Assembly (NCBI GenBank): GCA_031270145.1
Contig: JAISYD010000217.1
Coordinates: forward strand, 1 to 17,867
Length of the DNA: 17,867 nucleotides
Direction of reading: 5' to 3'
Source: Planctomycetota bacterium
GTDB taxonomy: Bacteria; Planctomycetota; SZUA-567
Numbering within the stretch: position 1 is the stretch's first letter; the number at the start of each line of letters is the position of its first letter. Of the stretch, positions 1 through 7,683 are shown piece by piece. The position numbers and the translations under genes are program-made. Below the pieces are notes generated by a model. It was not told the DNA's origin. It saw nothing but the letters and a program-made list of their open reading frames with translations, and did no database searches.

Positions 1-2
1 CC

Positions 3-257
3 GGAGGAGGCGGATTGGAGGAAGTGCTTAGAAAATCGGCGGAACTGGAGAAGATCGCCATCGCCGACTGCAAGGCGAAAATGTCGAAATGTCCGCCGAT
101 CGAGAAGACGGAAGAAGCCGAACCCGCCGCCCCGCCGCCACCGGCCGCCAGGCGCCCCAAGCCGCCGGGCATATTTTATCCGCCGGCGGCGGAGGAGGTG
201 GGCGTCCGGGTCGGCAGTTTCCCGGCCTGCGCCGCCTGTCTCCTGGACTTGGACTGA
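3..257 (+). CDS. Hypothetical protein, probable C-terminal fragment
   Basis: The frame is open from the window edge to TGA at 255-257, so this is most likely the end of a gene that starts outside. A TTG at 15 preceded by GGAGGAGG (3-10) could instead be a real start, giving 80 residues. The first 25 residues or so look helical and charged (EEVLRKSAELEKIAIADCKAKM). A proline/alanine-rich linker follows, and the tail carries a CAAC pair near the C terminus. Codon third positions are GC-rich like the neighbouring genes, which supports real coding. I do not recognise a family. It is separated from the AsmA-like gene by 215 bp, so the two need not be co-transcribed. Confidence 0.4.
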   Translation, partial: GGGGLEEVLRKSAELEKIAIADCKAKMSKCPPIEKTEEAEPAAPPPPAARRPKPPGIFYPPAAEEVGVRVGSFPACAACLLDLD

Positions 258-472
258 ATCCATCTCCTCCATGCGCGGACCCGGGGCGGGCGATGTCGCC
301 GTCATTCCGGCCGTCTTGACCGGTAACCCTAAATAATTTCGCGCGTTAACCAGGGTATGCCGCCAAGCGCTAGTTTTTTGTTCCCGGCGCGGCCAATTTT
401 TCCTTGCGCGGATAGGGATTTGGTTGTTAATTGAAGATAGTGGGCATTACCGGGATCTCTTAAGGAGCAACC
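258..472. other. Intergenic region upstream of the AsmA-like gene
   Basis: This 215-bp gap holds locally AT-rich stretches (around 326-350 and 370-440) in an otherwise GC-rich window, which is what a promoter region would look like. I could not find a convincing -35/-10 pair: TTGCGC (404-409) with TTAATT (427-432) at 17-bp spacing is weak. AAGGAG at 462-467 is a good ribosome binding site for the ATG at 473. No terminator with a T-run is visible after the upstream gene. Confidence 0.4.
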
Positions 473-3400
473 ATGGAAGCCAACGCGCCGGTTCGTAAAC
501 CCAGAGGGTTTAAAATCGCCCTCGCCGTCATTACGATTCTATTTTTCCTTTTCGCGGCAGCCATATATTTCCTCCCCTACATACTTCCCATCGACGCCAT
601 ACGGGGCATAACCAAAACCAAAGCCAGGGAAATGCTTGGGATGGATCTGGATTTCAAGAGCCTGGGCTTTGGCTGGAACGGCAGCCTGGTGCTCGAAGGA
701 ATCGTCCTCGCCCCGGAGGCGAAAGAGGGGGAAGCCGCTCCCCAGCCCCTCCTGAGCGTCGCCGAGGTGCGGACCAATGTTTCGATGACCGCCCTGCTTT
801 CCGGCAAGATCGTCGTCAACAGCTTGATTGTTAACGGTTTCGAGGCAAAAGTACGGCGCGGCGCGGACGGGGCGCTCAATTTGCCCGATTTTTCCCGCCT
901 GGCCGCCGTTTCCCGGCCGGAACGGAGGTCCGCCTACGGCCAGGCGGCCCTTCTTTCCGCCCTTGCCGCCGAGACGGCTTCCCTCCCGGCCAACGCCATG
1001 CCGGACATTGAGATCCACCGTTTGGAATTAAACCGGGGCGGCCTTTCCTTTGAGGATACCGGGCAGGGGTTGCTGTTGCGGATGGGCGTTGATTTCATCC
1101 GGATCGATGGCGGCGCCCTGAACGATCCATTCACCCTCGCCGGCCGCGTCTTGGCCTATCCCGACTCCCCGGAAGACGGGGAGTTTTCACTGAACGGCAA
1201 GGTCGCCCTAATTCGCGACAATGCCTTCAACCCGGCGGGCGAGGCGATCGTCGAAATCGCGGTGAAGTCCTTCGCTCCCGGCAAGTTGGCCGGCAAATTG
1301 GGACTGGGCGGACAGATCGCCTCCGGCGCCGTCAATGGCTTGATCAAACTGGCCTATGCGGACGGCAAGGCGAAACTGGGCGTTTCCGACTTTGAAGTCG
1401 CCGGGGCGGCCCTGAATTTGGGAACCGGCGGGCCTATCGCCCTGCCGGACAGCAAGGCTGGCCTGGCGGCGGAATTCGACCCCGGCAAGGATGTCGTATC
1501 CTTCGCCAACCTGACCTTGGCGAATAAACTGGCCAGCCTGGAGGCCAGGGGACGGTTGGAGGGGGCGGCCGCCCTGGCCGATGGCGGCATTCCCACGGCT
1601 TCGCTTGACTTTTCCGGCAACCTGGATTTCGCCGGGGCCGCGGCCTTTTTGGCCGGCTTGGATCTGGGCTTGCCGGAATTGCCGGAATTGCGGGGGACGG
1701 CGCGCTTTTCCGGCTTGGCGGCATTGCCGGGCCAAACCGGCCAAGCCGCCCCGACGCCCACCCTGATGCTTGATTTTTCCGAGGGCGAATTGGAAGTCCT
1801 GGAGCGGGTCGGCGGCATCGGGATCAATTTGGGGCTGGCCGGGATTGGCGTCAAGGCGACGGCGAGCCTGGGCGCGTCTTCCGAACTCAACGCCAACCTT
1901 ACTCTCCAGGATACGGCCATTTCCGCCCGGATTCCGGAGGTGGCCGAGCCTGTCCGCCTGCGCTTGCATGGGACCGCCGCCGCCAACCTCGGCAACGGCG
2001 GCGCGGCGGCGGAATTGCGCTTCGCCGACGCCGAGCTCGACCTCCCCGCCACTCCCTGGGCCGCCGCCATGCGACTTCGGAGTCCGGAGACCAGCCTGAC
2101 CTACAGCCTGGCCAAGGACGAACTAAGCGTCGCCGCCATGAGCCTCAATCTGGATGGCGTCGGCGGCGGGGCGATAACCTCGGCGGCCTTCGCCGGCCTT
2201 GCCGCCGGCAAGCCGCGCGGCCAGGCCGAAATGAAATTTTCCGCCTCGCTTGAACCGCTCCGGCAACTCCTTCTTCCCTTGTTGCCGCCCGAAACCGAAC
2301 GTTTGGCCGGCGACGCCCGCGGCGAGATTGTCTTGAAAATGGCGCATGAAACAACCCAAGCGACCCTAAAGGCGGAAATAGCCGGCGCCAACCTCGTTTT
2401 AAACCTTCCGCCCGGCCAGGCCGGGGCCGCGTCGCCGAAAACCAACCTCGCCCTGTCGGCCAGCCTTGATTTCAACGCCGCGCCGGCGCTCAACCTGGAA
2501 TCGCTCGCCATTGACAGTTCCGGCGGCGAAGTGGGGTTCAAGGACCTGGCTGAAGGACTCGCCGCCTCCGGCAAGTTGGGCGAAACCCAAATCAGGCTGG
2601 CCGGTCGCCTGGACGCGGAATCCCTCGGCCTGGCATTGTCCCGCCTGGAAGTCGCCAGCCGCGGACTGGAAGCCGTCCTGGAGCGGGGCGGTAAGCGGGT
2701 GGCCGGCCTTTCGGCCGGCCTGATGCGGATATCGAGCGGCAATGACGGCGCCCTTTTCCCCTTGTCGGGCGCGGGCGATTTCAAGCTCCCCGCCTTCGTG
2801 GCCGGAACCGACAGGTTGCTTTTAAGTTTTTTGGACGGCGGACGGCGCAGCGACAGCGATTTCGGCACGGTGAAAATTGGCCTGGGCGTCGACGGACATG
2901 TCGGCGGCGGCGGGCGGCAACTGGTGACCGTCCGGACCGCCTCGCTTTCGGCCAAGACGCTGGCCGCCAATGCCAGGGGCAAGATGGATTTGGGGAGCGG
3001 CGAGCTGGCGCTGGAATACGCCGCGGCCATCGCCCCCGCCGAAATGGCTTCCCTGTTCGGCATCCTCAATCTCCCGCCGGCGCTTCTCGCCCGGGCGCAG
3101 GCCAGCGGCGCCCTGACCTGGAACGGGACGACCGCCAATAGCAAGGGGACGATTCAGGGCCAGCTTGGGCTTGCGGCCGGAGAGGCCAATCCCTTCGAGT
3201 TCAACCACGAAATCGCCGCCTCCCGTCAGGCCGACGCCTTCAACCTGGTGATCCGCCGGTTGGACGGGAACGTCAAATCCGCTTCCGGCGAGGCGGCCGT
3301 AACCTTGGCGGCCCAGCCGGCCAACCTTTCCTTGAACCGGAGAGGCGCCAATGGAGGGCTTGACCTAAGGCTTAGCGGCGCGGCCGGCCCGACCCGGACG

Positions 3401-5185
3401 CTTGTCTTGGGGCTGGCCGGCATCTTCCCCCAGCTCCGGGAGTATTCCGCCCTTATCCACAACAGCCAGGTCGGCGGCGTTTACCAAGCCGAGTTGCGGA
3501 TTGGCGGCAAGGACGACTCGCCCCTGACTTTCGGCGTCGGCGCCCTTTGGCGGGGCGCGGCCCTCAGCCTCGACAACGCGCCGCAATTGGCTGAGGCCGG
3601 CACGCTCAAGGCCATCCTGCAGGGCGAGTATTCCTTCGCGGAAAATCGCCTCCGCCTGTCCCGGTTGCTTTTTCAGTCCGATTCCGGCCAGATGACGGCC
3701 GGCGGCGCGGCGGACATGATCCTGGTTACGGATTCCGCCGGCTTCCCGTCCGGCCTGGCCTCCGTCAATCTCGATCTCAACTTTTCCTTGGGCGACGCGG
3801 CTAAAACCGCCCTGGTCTTCCCCGGCGTCCTGAAGCCGGATCTGGAGTTGCGGGGTCGGGTGGAGGGCGCCCTCAAGGCGGCCGGCAACGCCTCGGACAT
3901 CCGGATTGGCGAGGGAGGCGTGCGTTTCCAGGACTTCCAGGTCAAGGCGGGCGGGATCGGTCTCGCCATCCCCTCCGGAACCGCGATCCTCGACGCCGTT
4001 CTGTCGCTGCGTTTGGATCGGTCCTCGGTCGCCGCCGGAACCGTCTCGCCCTATGCCGCCCTGCGCCTGGTCGATGTCCGGGATGGCCGGGCCTCGCTGG
4101 CCGGCGCCGTCCTGGACGGCAAACCGGTCGATGTCTTGTCCGGGGAGTTCCAGTTGGAAAGCGGCGTTCTGACCCTCAAATCCGGCCAGGCCGCGCTTGG
4201 CGGCGGCGCCGGAGGGGAAGCCAGGGCGGCGGGCAAGGTTGACTTCAATTCGCCAGCCCCGGCCGTCGAGGTACGCCTGGCGGCCAGGAACGTCCAGCTG
4301 GCTCTGGTCAACAGCCAACTTGTCGATTACATGATTTTCGTCGACGGCGCCCTGAACCTTCCGGCGGACGCGGGCCAAACCGCCGGCGTCGCCTTTTCCG
4401 GCTTTTCCGAGGACGAGATCCTGAAAACCCTGCGGCTGGACAACTTTTCTTTCGCCACCGGCCCCATCACCCTCAATACCGGCCCGGTTTTGAACGCCGA
4501 ACTCGACAAGGCGCGGGGCTTGATGCGCCAGGAGGTCCTGGCGGACGGCGAATCCAAGGTGATCACCCTGAAATCGGTAACCGGCTTGGCCGCGGCCGGC
4601 GGCGACGGCGTCATTTCCTTCACGGCCAGCCATCCCATCCGCGTGGAGGGCGACAACACCGGGGACTTCCAGGTTGAGGGCCGGGTCTCGGCGGATCACA
4701 CCATGGACATGGATTTTTACGTGATCGGCAAACTGGAGAACCTCATCGGCTTTTCCTTGCCCAACCTCATCCCCAACCTGCGTTCCAACCCCGACGAGGC
4801 GAGGGGTTTCATGGTCAAGATGAATCAGAACGCGGCCAACCGGCATTATAAGGTGAACGTATCCGGCAGGCTTGACGCCCCAAACTTGTCGGGCATCGGC
4901 CTGCTGGCCGGCGTCTTCCTGAAAGACATGTTTGCCGCCGCTCCGGCCCAAATCATCGGCGGCGTCCTCAACCTCGCCAAGGACGCGCCGGGAACCATCA
5001 TCAACGCCCCGCAAAACATCACCCGCAATCTCGGCAAGATATTCGGCCTTGAGGCGGGCGGCGGCGGCGAGGGCGTGGGCGGCGAGGCGGCTCCGGAGCC
5101 GGGCGCGGAACAGCCGTCTCCATCCCAGCCGCGGCCTCAGCAGCGCGGCCTGCGTCTGCCGTTCTCCTTGCCGCATTCAAGGTGA
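473..5185 (+). CDS. AsmA/TamB-like large envelope protein
   Basis: This encodes 1570 residues with a short basic N terminus and one membrane helix (about residues 13-36), then a long Ala/Gly/Leu-rich, beta-strand-like region of the type 'LxLxGxLxxxxLxL' continuing to about residue 1500. Many local GxL and SGxxDLxG patches resemble AsmA, YhdP and TamB proteins. That family forms long beta-groove structures anchored in the inner membrane and spanning the periplasm, and is linked to phospholipid transport or outer-membrane assembly. The last 45 residues or so are Gly/Pro/Gln-rich and probably disordered. The ATG at 473 has AAGGAG five bases upstream. The length is above most AsmA proteins and nearer YhdP/TamB size. 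The assignment to the AsmA superfamily rests on architecture and composition, not on a specific catalytic motif; the exact subfamily is unresolved. It appears to be a stand-alone gene, since the next gene has its own regulatory region. Confidence 0.7.
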   Translation: MEANAPVRKPRGFKIALAVITILFFLFAAAIYFLPYILPIDAIRGITKTKAREMLGMDLDFKSLGFGWNGSLVLEGIVLAPEAKEGEAAPQPLLSVAEVRTNVSMTALLSGKIVVNSLIVNGFEAKVRRGADGALNLPDFSRLAAVSRPERRSAYGQAALLSALAAETASLPANAMPDIEIHRLELNRGGLSFEDTGQGLLLRMGVDFIRIDGGALNDPFTLAGRVLAYPDSPEDGEFSLNGKVALIRDNAFNPAGEAIVEIAVKSFAPGKLAGKLGLGGQIASGAVNGLIKLAYADGKAKLGVSDFEVAGAALNLGTGGPIALPDSKAGLAAEFDPGKDVVSFANLTLANKLASLEARGRLEGAAALADGGIPTASLDFSGNLDFAGAAAFLAGLDLGLPELPELRGTARFSGLAALPGQTGQAAPTPTLMLDFSEGELEVLERVGGIGINLGLAGIGVKATASLGASSELNANLTLQDTAISARIPEVAEPVRLRLHGTAAANLGNGGAAAELRFADAELDLPATPWAAAMRLRSPETSLTYSLAKDELSVAAMSLNLDGVGGGAITSAAFAGLAAGKPRGQAEMKFSASLEPLRQLLLPLLPPETERLAGDARGEIVLKMAHETTQATLKAEIAGANLVLNLPPGQAGAASPKTNLALSASLDFNAAPALNLESLAIDSSGGEVGFKDLAEGLAASGKLGETQIRLAGRLDAESLGLALSRLEVASRGLEAVLERGGKRVAGLSAGLMRISSGNDGALFPLSGAGDFKLPAFVAGTDRLLLSFLDGGRRSDSDFGTVKIGLGVDGHVGGGGRQLVTVRTASLSAKTLAANARGKMDLGSGELALEYAAAIAPAEMASLFGILNLPPALLARAQASGALTWNGTTANSKGTIQGQLGLAAGEANPFEFNHEIAASRQADAFNLVIRRLDGNVKSASGEAAVTLAAQPANLSLNRRGANGGLDLRLSGAAGPTRTLVLGLAGIFPQLREYSALIHNSQVGGVYQAELRIGGKDDSPLTFGVGALWRGAALSLDNAPQLAEAGTLKAILQGEYSFAENRLRLSRLLFQSDSGQMTAGGAADMILVTDSAGFPSGLASVNLDLNFSLGDAAKTALVFPGVLKPDLELRGRVEGALKAAGNASDIRIGEGGVRFQDFQVKAGGIGLAIPSGTAILDAVLSLRLDRSSVAAGTVSPYAALRLVDVRDGRASLAGAVLDGKPVDVLSGEFQLESGVLTLKSGQAALGGGAGGEARAAGKVDFNSPAPAVEVRLAARNVQLALVNSQLVDYMIFVDGALNLPADAGQTAGVAFSGFSEDEILKTLRLDNFSFATGPITLNTGPVLNAELDKARGLMRQEVLADGESKVITLKSVTGLAAAGGDGVISFTASHPIRVEGDNTGDFQVEGRVSADHTMDMDFYVIGKLENLIGFSLPNLIPNLRSNPDEARGFMVKMNQNAANRHYKVNVSGRLDAPNLSGIGLLAGVFLKDMFAAAPAQIIGGVLNLAKDAPGTIINAPQNITRNLGKIFGLEAGGGGEGVGGEAAPEPGAEQPSPSQPRPQQRGLRLPFSLPHSR

Positions 5186-5222
5186 CGGGGCGGAATTTCG
5201 GCCTTGGCTTGCCGGCCGGTTT

Positions 5223-5285
5223 CCGATAAGGGCTGAATTGCTCTCCCTTCTTTTGCCGATAAACAATCCCGGGGATTATCGGCAA
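5223..5285 (+). promoter_or_regulatory. CCGATAA repeat cluster, candidate sigma-28-type promoter/operator
   Basis: The 116-bp gap before the 5302 gene holds three copies of a heptamer: CCGATAA at 5223-5229, CCGATAA at 5256-5262, and its inverse TTATCGG at 5276-5282. The second and third sit in a perfect 10-bp inverted repeat (TTGCCGATAA at 5253-5262, TTATCGGCAA at 5276-5285). GCCGATAA at 5255-5262 is identical to the enterobacterial FliA/sigma-28 -10 consensus. The matching -35 (TAAA about 15 bp upstream) is poor: AATT at 5236-5239. If the promoter is real, the start site near 5269 would leave about 33 nt before the ATG. The symmetry also fits an operator or an RNA hairpin next to the ribosome binding site (AAGGGGGG, 5289-5296). 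Confidence 0.45.
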
Positions 5286-5301
5286 TTGAAGGGGGGAAAT
5301 C

Positions 5302-5832
5302 ATGTCCGTCCAGGTTGGCAGCAATGGTTTCTCGAATATCGGGCGCATGTTCGGCCGGTTGAACGCCCCCGGGCTTTACGGCATGCAAAAATCGGCGGCG
5401 GGCGGCGTGATCGCCGACGGGGCGGAAAGTGTCGACAGGGTAAGCCTGTCCTCCCAGGCGCCCAGACCATTGCCGGCCCGCTTGCTGGAGGACGCCCTGA
5501 GCGTCGGCGATGAATTGGCCAACGGCAGGAGGTTGCCGCTGGAGAAGGTGGAGCAATTGCGCGAGGACCGGGTTTTCGCCGCCGTCTCGGCCCTGGCCGC
5601 AATCGGAGCGGGCGACGCGGTGGAGGCGCGGGCGCTGGACTTCGCTTGGCCGGGCGGCCTTCCCGCCCCCACCAGCGAGGAAATGGAGGCGGCGCGCCGG
5701 CGCTTGGCCCAACGCTTGCAAAACCTGGAGCTGGCCGGAGATCCCGGCGCCGCCCAAAGCGGCAGGGCCGAATTGTGGCGGAAAGTGGCCAAGCGCGATT
5801 TAACCGCCGCGCCGGAGGCGGCGCCGGCTTGA
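5302..5832 (+). CDS. Hypothetical protein with FlgM-reminiscent motif
   Basis: This encodes 176 residues, soluble, with no signal peptide or membrane segment. The first 45 residues are Gly/Ser/Asn-rich and probably flexible. SVDRVSLSS (about residues 43-51) resembles the 'DxVxLSS' stretch found in FlgM and in the N-terminal parts of several flagellar accessory proteins. The rest is mostly helical and charged, with EKVEQLREDRVFAAVSAL in the middle and EEMEAARRRLAQRLQNLE near the C terminus, the latter a possible short coiled coil. The ATG has AAGGGGGG five bases upstream. It is the first gene of a tight three-gene unit with a glycosyltransferase and an aminotransferase. FlgM is usually about 100 residues, so even if the motif is meaningful this is not a standard FlgM. 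I cannot name a function. Confidence 0.6.
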   Translation: MSVQVGSNGFSNIGRMFGRLNAPGLYGMQKSAAGGVIADGAESVDRVSLSSQAPRPLPARLLEDALSVGDELANGRRLPLEKVEQLREDRVFAAVSALAAIGAGDAVEARALDFAWPGGLPAPTSEEMEAARRRLAQRLQNLELAGDPGAAQSGRAELWRKVAKRDLTAAPEAAPA

Positions 5833-5858
5833 TTCGCCCAGGGCGAAAGGCGTTTTTT
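5833..5858 (+). terminator. Terminator-like hairpin and T-run before the glycosyltransferase
   Basis: TTCGCCC (5833-5839) and GGGCGAA (5841-5847) form a perfect inverted repeat immediately after the TGA of the upstream gene. Six T's follow at 5853-5858, five bases beyond the stem, and end two bases before the ATG at 5861. The only plausible ribosome binding site (GAAAGG, 5845-5850) overlaps the right arm of the stem. The structure could attenuate transcription or hide the ribosome binding site. The 5-nt gap between stem and T-run makes it an imperfect intrinsic terminator. Confidence 0.4.
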
Positions 5859-5860
5859 CA

Positions 5861-7666
5861 ATGGCTTTGTATGACGAATTTTACGCCCGGATGCTTCAGT
5901 CCGGCGCCCCCTATTCCATCCGCTGCCCGCTGGCCGACATGGAAAAGCTGGTCCGCCGCCGGAATTACCGCGAATTCATGCGCCGTTTCAAGGCGGTCAT
6001 CGGCGTTGTCCGCAACCAGAACATGTGCCTGTTCATCGAGGACGATCAGAAATACTTCGCCGGGCTTTTCGAACTTTGGTTCAAGGTGATGGAGCGGCCG
6101 GCCTTCCAGTTCGAGGGCGGCGACGAGATGCTCTTCACCTGCAACGGCAATATCACCAACCTCCTGGCCGTCACCCAGCACCGGAACGGCGACGAGTGCA
6201 TCAAAAAGCTAATCGGCCACCCGGAGAACATGGCCAAGCTCCTCCTGCTTTACACCCCGCGGAGCCTGCTGGAAATACCGGTGACGCCGCTTTTCGACGC
6301 CAACCCCATGCTTGCCTCCCTTTGGTACGCCTGCCTGTGGAATTGGGCCGACACCTACGTCAGCCCGGTTGTGCAGAGGAACTACGAGTACTTCCTCAAT
6401 TTCGCGGACAACCGCTTCGAGCCCTTCGACTCCGATCTGATCTGCGGCTATTTCCGTTGCACCTATGTCGACAACGTCCGCGACCGCGTCCTGAAGCGCG
6501 TCTTCAACCAGGCGGTGCGCCGCTATTGCGCCGGCGTCCAAATCGCCAACCGCCCCAATCCCCGCTCCATCGCCGTGGTCAGCGCCTATTGGAACGGCCA
6601 GCACGCCGTCTACCGCGCCTTCGCTCCTTATGTCGAGGAGCTGGCCCGGCACTACGATCTGACTCTGATCAACATGGCGCCGCCCGGCCGCGCCAAGCCC
6701 GAAACCGGCCTGTTCAAGCGGGTACTCGACATTGAGGCGTCGCCGGCCAAAATCAACGTGTCGAGCCTGGTGGAAAACGATTTCCAACTGGCCTATTTCC
6801 CCGACGTGGGCATGAGCCAGGAGTCGGTTTACCTGGCCAACCTCCGCCTCGCCCCCATACAGTGCATGGGCACCGGGCATCCGGTGAGCTCGGCCAGCGT
6901 CTACATGGATTATTTCATCAGCGGCGCCGAGGTGGAGACGCCGGACCGTCCCGAGGAGAACTACGACGAGCGCCTGGTGCTCCTGCCCGGCCTCTCGGTC
7001 CACCCCATCAAGCCGAAATACGTTCCGTCCCGGCCGCCGCCCTCCAATGACTTTATCGTCAACTGCCCCTGGATGCATATGAAGAACAACCACCGGATGA
7101 CGCTTATGCTTAAGCGCATCCTGGATCAGGCCTCCCGGCCGGTGGTTTTTTCCATCTACCCCGGCTGCGCCGCCACCAGCAATTCCTCCTTCATGGCCAC
7201 CATCCAGGATTTTTCGACCATCCTCCCGAGCAGCGCCTTCGTCGTCCAGCCGGATCTTCCCTACGACGAGTATATGCGCCGCCAGGAACTGGGCCGCTTC
7301 GCCCTGCATTCCTATCCCTTCGGCGGCGGCACCACGGCGGTGGACGCGTTAATCCTGGGGAAGCCCCTGGTGGTCATGCGCGGGCGCCACGAATACAACC
7401 GCTATCCGGCCGCCTTGCTCAAACGCCTGGGGCTGGAGGAATTGATTGCCGACAGCCTGGAGCAATGGGTCGGCATTTGCGTCCGGCTCATCAATGACGA
7501 GGCGTATCTGGCGGACGTCGCCCGGCGGGTGGGGGAAGTGGATTTGGACGCCGGGATTTTCCGCCTGGCCGACGCCTCCGGCCTTCGCCGCGCCTTCGAC
7601 CACTTGATAAAATACGATGCCGTCCTCCGCGGGGATCGGGACAGGAAACCCGTTTGCATCGATTGA
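5861..7666 (+). CDS. GT41/HMW1C-like protein glycosyltransferase
   Basis: This encodes 601 residues, close to the roughly 620 of HMW1C. It is soluble, with no TPR repeats. Residues 1-235 look all-helical, as in the HMW1C N-terminal domain. A GT-B fold follows, starting at RSIAVVSAYW. Family-type landmarks are MGTGHP (336-341, with His340) followed by the MDYFISG strand, a basic MHMKNNHR stretch with Lys408 in the expected nucleotide-sugar binding zone, and YPFGGGTTAVDALILGKPLV (485-504), the GT41 donor-site loop. HMW1C enzymes transfer UDP-hexose to Asn of adhesins in the cytoplasm; the related OGT/SPINDLY enzymes modify Ser/Thr. Which residue and sugar this one uses cannot be read from sequence. 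It lies 28 bp after the 5302 gene and 17 bp before a sugar aminotransferase, so its acceptor may be a surface or flagellar protein; that is inference. Confidence 0.75.
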   Translation: MALYDEFYARMLQSGAPYSIRCPLADMEKLVRRRNYREFMRRFKAVIGVVRNQNMCLFIEDDQKYFAGLFELWFKVMERPAFQFEGGDEMLFTCNGNITNLLAVTQHRNGDECIKKLIGHPENMAKLLLLYTPRSLLEIPVTPLFDANPMLASLWYACLWNWADTYVSPVVQRNYEYFLNFADNRFEPFDSDLICGYFRCTYVDNVRDRVLKRVFNQAVRRYCAGVQIANRPNPRSIAVVSAYWNGQHAVYRAFAPYVEELARHYDLTLINMAPPGRAKPETGLFKRVLDIEASPAKINVSSLVENDFQLAYFPDVGMSQESVYLANLRLAPIQCMGTGHPVSSASVYMDYFISGAEVETPDRPEENYDERLVLLPGLSVHPIKPKYVPSRPPPSNDFIVNCPWMHMKNNHRMTLMLKRILDQASRPVVFSIYPGCAATSNSSFMATIQDFSTILPSSAFVVQPDLPYDEYMRRQELGRFALHSYPFGGGTTAVDALILGKPLVVMRGRHEYNRYPAALLKRLGLEELIADSLEQWVGICVRLINDEAYLADVARRVGEVDLDAGIFRLADASGLRRAFDHLIKYDAVLRGDRDRKPVCID

Positions 7667-7683
7667 ATTGAAAGGCGGGGCGC

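Noticed and set aside
1670..1687. Tandem 9-bp direct repeat TTGCCGGAA inside the AsmA-like gene
   Set aside because: It encodes a Leu-Pro-Glu repeat of only two units in a leucine-rich region; no reason to see more than a local duplication.
3365..5176. A long open frame (about 600 codons) on the minus strand opposite the AsmA-like gene
   Set aside because: High GC content removes stop codons from antisense frames. The translation is rich in Gln/Gly/Arg/Asp with no domain, while the + strand frame has a clear membrane anchor, RBS and family-like pattern.
5276..5285. Reading the 5253-5285 inverted repeat as a terminator of the AsmA-like gene
   Set aside because: No T-run follows the stem on either strand, and the repeat sits against the next gene's RBS, so a regulatory role is more likely than termination.
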